A stretch of DNA of 64,000 nucleotides from Ricinus communis (lineage: Eukaryota; Streptophyta; Magnoliopsida; Malpighiales; Euphorbiaceae), in contig NC_063260.1 in assembly GCF_019578655.1 (NCBI RefSeq), positions 24,328,888 through 24,392,887 of the forward strand. The letters are read 5' to 3'. This document shows, one piece after another, positions 60,626 to 64,000 of this stretch; positions within the stretch are counted from its first letter, which is position 1; each line of letters begins with the position of its first letter. The notes under the pieces are model-generated. The model worked only from the letters and a program-made list of their open reading frames with translations. It ran no database searches and was not told the origin of the DNA. Made by a program: the position numbers and the translations under genes.

Positions 60626-61200
60626 AATCCGAAAAAATCAGCAAGGATGATACAACAAGTCAGCATGTCTATGTCTCTTCCAGACTCATTTGAAGAGGAT
60701 ATAGAGTCGCTTCTATCAGAACATGATAATCTTACTCCAGAGAGTCTTTTTGGGATCGAGGCAGAATATTCAGACTCCACTGAATCCTCAGAAGAGTCCT
60801 CTTCAGACTCGGATGACAGCGAGATCCCAATCCTAATGATCAGTCTCTCTTTGAGAGAAGAAAAAGAAAAAGATATCTTGAGAGATGTAATGCAGTATCC
60901 CTTCTCTATGGATCCACTTCCTGAGTTATCTCAACTTGCTACCAAAATTCCTCCAGTCCCCTATGTTCCTATACAAGTTCTGCCTTCAAAATATGCAAAA
61001 CCTGTTTCAGTCATAGCTTTCTTTGACACTGGAGCTCAAAGAAGCATGATGAATCCCGAAGTCCTTCCATCTGAATACTGGAAGCCTCATGATCAGTTTT
61101 TCAGGGCAGCAAATGGTCAAACCTTCAAGACTACTCTGATTACAAAGTAGAAAATCGAGATACAGTTTTTTCCTAATTGCGTGGTATGGACGCATATCAT
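60626..61200 (+). pseudogene. Viral aspartic protease region
   Basis: Open from 60,647 to a TAG at 61,148. A Ser/Asp/Glu-rich segment (about 60,690-60,830) precedes the protease active site FFDTGAQRSMM, with Asp at 61,025. It would cleave the polyprotein. The stop at 61,148 cuts it off from RT. Confidence 0.8.
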
Positions 61201-63006
61201 CGGTTCAGATCTTCCAAGCAAAAACCTCCTGATAGGGTTTGATGTTTATCATCACGCTCAGAAGCTCCAGATTCTTCCCAATGGTATAAAATTCAAGAGG
61301 CAATTTCGTCAATATACAGAGACCTATAATCTGTTCACTATAGCAGATACAGGTCCGCCATTTTTACAATACACAGAGAAATTCCTTCTCTTTTGCCCAA
61401 AATCCCATTCACATTTCCAACATCCTCTTCCCCTGTGGAAAAATCCCCAGTTCTATATCAGCCTCCCTTTCAAGCTCAATGAAGATATCAACCCAACAAA
61501 GGCCACACACCTAGGAATGTCCCCTACTGATCTAGCCCTTGCCAGATCAGAATGCTTAACCCTGTTACAACAAGGCCTCATTGAGCCCACAACCTCACAA
61601 TGGGCCTATCAAGCCTTCTATGTGGAGAAAAGATCTGAAAAGGTCCGAGGAATAAAGAGACTTGTTATAGACTACAAACCTTTAAACCATTTCTTGCAAG
61701 ATAACAAGTTTTCTCTCCCTCAAATCTCGAACCTTAAAGTCCATATCCAAAAGGCCCAGTTCTATTCCAAATTTAACCTCAAAGGGGGCTTTTGGCAATT
61801 GGGTATCCATCCCTCAGAAAGATACAAAACAGCCTTTTGTATCCAAATGCCCAGTATCAATGGACAGTCATGCTCTTTGGGCTCAAAACGGCTCCTTCAC
61901 AATTTCAAAAGACCATGATAGAAATCTTTGGGCCTATCCTTTACTCCTCTTTGATCTACATTGATGACATTCTCCTATTCTCAGAAACAGCTGAGGAACA
62001 TCATCAACTCTTGAAACAGTTTCTCGCTATTATTCAAAAATATGGCACCATGCTGTCAGAGAAAAAGAGTCTTATTGGCCGGCAAGAGATAGAGTTTTTT
62101 GGCATGCATATCAAAAATGGCCAATACACGTATGGTCCGTATCTGACAAAGGAGCTTGAGTACTTCCCAGAAGAGAATCTCTCAGTAAAGCAAATTCAAC
62201 AGTTCCTTGGGATTCTCAATTATATTAGAGAAGCCATACCACACCTGTCCAACTACACATGTCATCTTTTTAAGATGCTCAAAAAGGACCCTCCTCCTTG
62301 GGGAACAGAGCAGACTACAACTGTCCAAAAACTAAAAGAGTTGGCCCACAATCCTCCACCTCTCACTATCCCATCTACAGGAGATCTTATCCTTCAGACA
62401 GATGCGTCTGATTATGCGTGGGGGGCCATCCTCCTTGAGAATCTCAATGGCAGAGAACAACTGTGTGGTTACGCATCAGGACATTTTTCTTCTTCAAAAA
62501 AATATTACCACACAACCTACAAGGAGATCTTGGCAGTCAAATATGGGATAAAGAAGTTCGAGTTTTTTCTGATTGGACAACACTTCCTGGTTCGGATTGA
62601 TAATTCTTCTTTCCCAAAAATCCTTGAATCCAACCAAAAGACCTTACCAGAACCTCAATTATTGAGGTTAAAATCATGGTTCAGCGGGTATGATTTTGAA
62701 GACCAGCATATAAAAGGGACGAGAAATCTCATCCCAGATTTCTTATCCAGACTCTCAAAGCCACAAAATCAGCCTATAGTCCTCCTCACCTCAACAGTCA
62801 ATCTTCCTATAATGTTCATGGCCTCTTCGTCCTCAAAACCCACTATGCAACCTCCCTCTCCACCAGATCTTCCCGCCAACCTCACAACCAGACAAGTCAC
62901 TGATTTTGCCAGAAATATGATGTTCCATTATTTGGCAACTTTTCAACAAACTTTCTCACTGCCCATTCAACCCAACTTTTTTACCCAGATCACCCTTGGT
63001 GTTTGA
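61181..63006 (+). pseudogene. Viral reverse transcriptase and RNase H
   Basis: Two open frames overlap: 61,181-61,918 and 61,792-63,006, joined by a frameshift near 61,840. RT blocks include RLVIDYKPLN, YSKFNLKGGFWQ, LFGLKTAPSQFQ and the catalytic YIDD at 61,957-61,968. RNase H follows, with TDASDYAWGA (Asp at 62,401), YHTTYKEILAVKYG, RIDNSS and HIKGTRNLIPDFLSR. The RT resembles caulimovirid and gypsy enzymes; no integrase follows. The 3' half is the longest intact stretch of the virus in this window. Confidence 0.9.
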
Positions 63007-64000
63007 TTTATCACCTTTCTCCTACCCATCCACAAATCAAAAGTGAATTATAGTTCTTATGGTGCCTTTCTACAGTTTGTTATCATGCTATTGAAATACC
63101 CGTTATGGATCTTTTACACTTCTTCAATAATAAGACAAATTCTGGAACATATCCATGGAGATACCTTACTTGGTTTAAAATCCCGTACCAATGGACAATG
63201 GAACTTCTCAAGGTTATTCATGAGAACAAATTATTTACAGACAATAATCCCAAAGCTTCAGGATATCATGTCATTTTCATCATTCACAGCCCTTACCTTC
63301 AGTTCTTAGAAGACACTTATGCAACTCAAAATATCTGTCATTATTGGAGGACGATTGAAGTGCCTTTGCATCTTGCTCCTTCAACAATTACAAGAGATCT
63401 AAAGCAGGCTCTGCAACTAAGAAATGAGTTAGGGACGACTGATGTCTCTACACCATTAGTCTGCACTTACAATAGACATCTATGGACTGAGACTGAACAT
63501 CTTATTATTGAACATTCTATTTTTCCCATACTTCCAACTCCACTAGATGATCTGGATCTGACCAATGAACAGAAGGATGCCATCATGCGAGATTCTTAAC
63601 CTATGGATGACGATGACTATGACAGTGTTTTTTAAATTAATGGTGTGTGCGCTGGACGTGAAGACAAGCCTTCTCCTCAATAATAATATGTAATAAAAGA
63701 TGAAGTGTCAAATTCATCTTTCGGTGCATTATTTTTTGTCTTTCACATATGTAAAGTTATTAAGACTTGTCGTTTTAATATCCATGTGAGCTGTCGGTGA
63801 GCTGTCAATATATTATTAGACTTATCTTTTGTAAGTGAGAAATCTCAACTCTTCCTCTAAGGAAGACATGTATCAAAGATAAGATTCCCACCTTATCTTT
63901 TTCTGTCGTTTTGTATTTACACTACTCTATAAGAGGAGAAGTCGATATGTAATGAAACCAAGCAAGTTTTCCTTTCATCTATGAGCATAATATTCTCCCT
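62941..64000 (+). repeat. Right copy of the viral direct repeat, cut by the window edge
   Basis: It repeats 56,196-57,259 and continues to the last base of the window inside the leader. Confidence 0.88.
63105..63599 (+). pseudogene. Viral ORF2, right copy (unknown function)
   Basis: Same protein as at 56,361-56,897. Here it is open from ATG 63,105 to a premature TAA at 63,597, which removes the acidic tail; the tail is still readable to TAA at about 63,632. The stop that breaks the left copy is absent, so each copy is broken in a different place. Confidence 0.6.

Larger units (their letters stand above)
56196..64000 (+). mobile_element. Endogenous pararetrovirus (Caulimoviridae, florendovirus/petuvirus-like), more than one unit
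   Basis: This stretch has caulimovirid logic: a tRNA-Met primer site directly before the main ORF, a 30K-type movement protein, coat with zinc knuckle, aspartic protease, RT and RNase H, and no integrase. The order movement protein, coat, protease, RT, RNase H in what was mostly one frame, plus a second ORF after RNase H, fits florendoviruses best. Sequence from 56,196 to 57,259 recurs at 62,941-64,000, an offset of about 6.74 kb. The insert therefore holds the end of one unit, one full unit and the start of a third segment that leaves the window. At least eight stops and several frameshifts make it a fossil. Confidence 0.88.

Noticed and set aside
56196..64000. A Ty3/gypsy LTR retrotransposon with 1-kb LTRs
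   Set aside because: There is no integrase, a movement protein is present, the primer site lies about 230 bp past the left copy of the repeat, not directly at its end, and the repeats start inside the main ORF. All point to a pararetrovirus.

Overview
The window is nuclear DNA of a flowering plant, almost certainly a dicot. It has AT-rich intergenic DNA, multi-exon genes with GT-AG introns, plastid-targeted proteins, plant-specific families and several degenerate retroelements. I cannot name the species; a Malpighiales or Euphorbiaceae-like rosid is only a guess. I reconstructed six host genes by hand, joining exons where splice sites, intron phase and family motifs agreed.

Region 1 (1-7,232) is repeat-derived. 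A 5.1-kb Ty1/copia element on the plus strand (1,542-6,661, 329-bp LTRs) sits inside an older minus-strand relic of a non-LTR-type RNase H / zf-RVT sequence. That relic is visible on both flanks.

Region 2 (7,233-25,706) starts with about 8.5 kb of sparse AT-rich DNA. Next come a LITTLE ZIPPER gene (15,769-16,292, +), a Ycf49-like/DUF2499 plastid membrane protein gene (18,353-21,071, -; four exons) and a plastid sodium/metabolite symporter of the BASS5/BASS6 type (22,472-25,706, -; nine exons).

Region 3 (28,095-35,270) is a complete but non-autonomous Ty3/gypsy-type element on the minus strand. It has 1.28-kb LTRs, a perfect 5-bp target duplication and a tRNA-Asp primer site. It carries a broken gag-protease frame and no reverse transcriptase or integrase (TR-GAG-like).

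Region 4 (37,760-54,433) holds a TVP38/TMEM64-family membrane protein gene (+, four exons), an LRR receptor-like kinase gene of the At1g12460/At1g62950 type (+, two exons) and, tail-to-tail with it, an ACS10/ACS12-like aminotransferase gene (-, four exons). This set looks microsyntenic with Arabidopsis chromosome 1. The kinase domain has HLN in place of HRD. The aminotransferase has lost the conserved C-terminal Arg that binds substrate.

Region 5 (56,196-64,000 and beyond) is an endogenous pararetrovirus (Caulimoviridae, florendovirus/petuvirus-like). More than one genome length is integrated: the end of one unit, a full unit in the order leader, movement protein, coat, protease, RT, RNase H and ORF2, then the start of the next. 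All reading frames are broken. The array runs off the right edge of the window.
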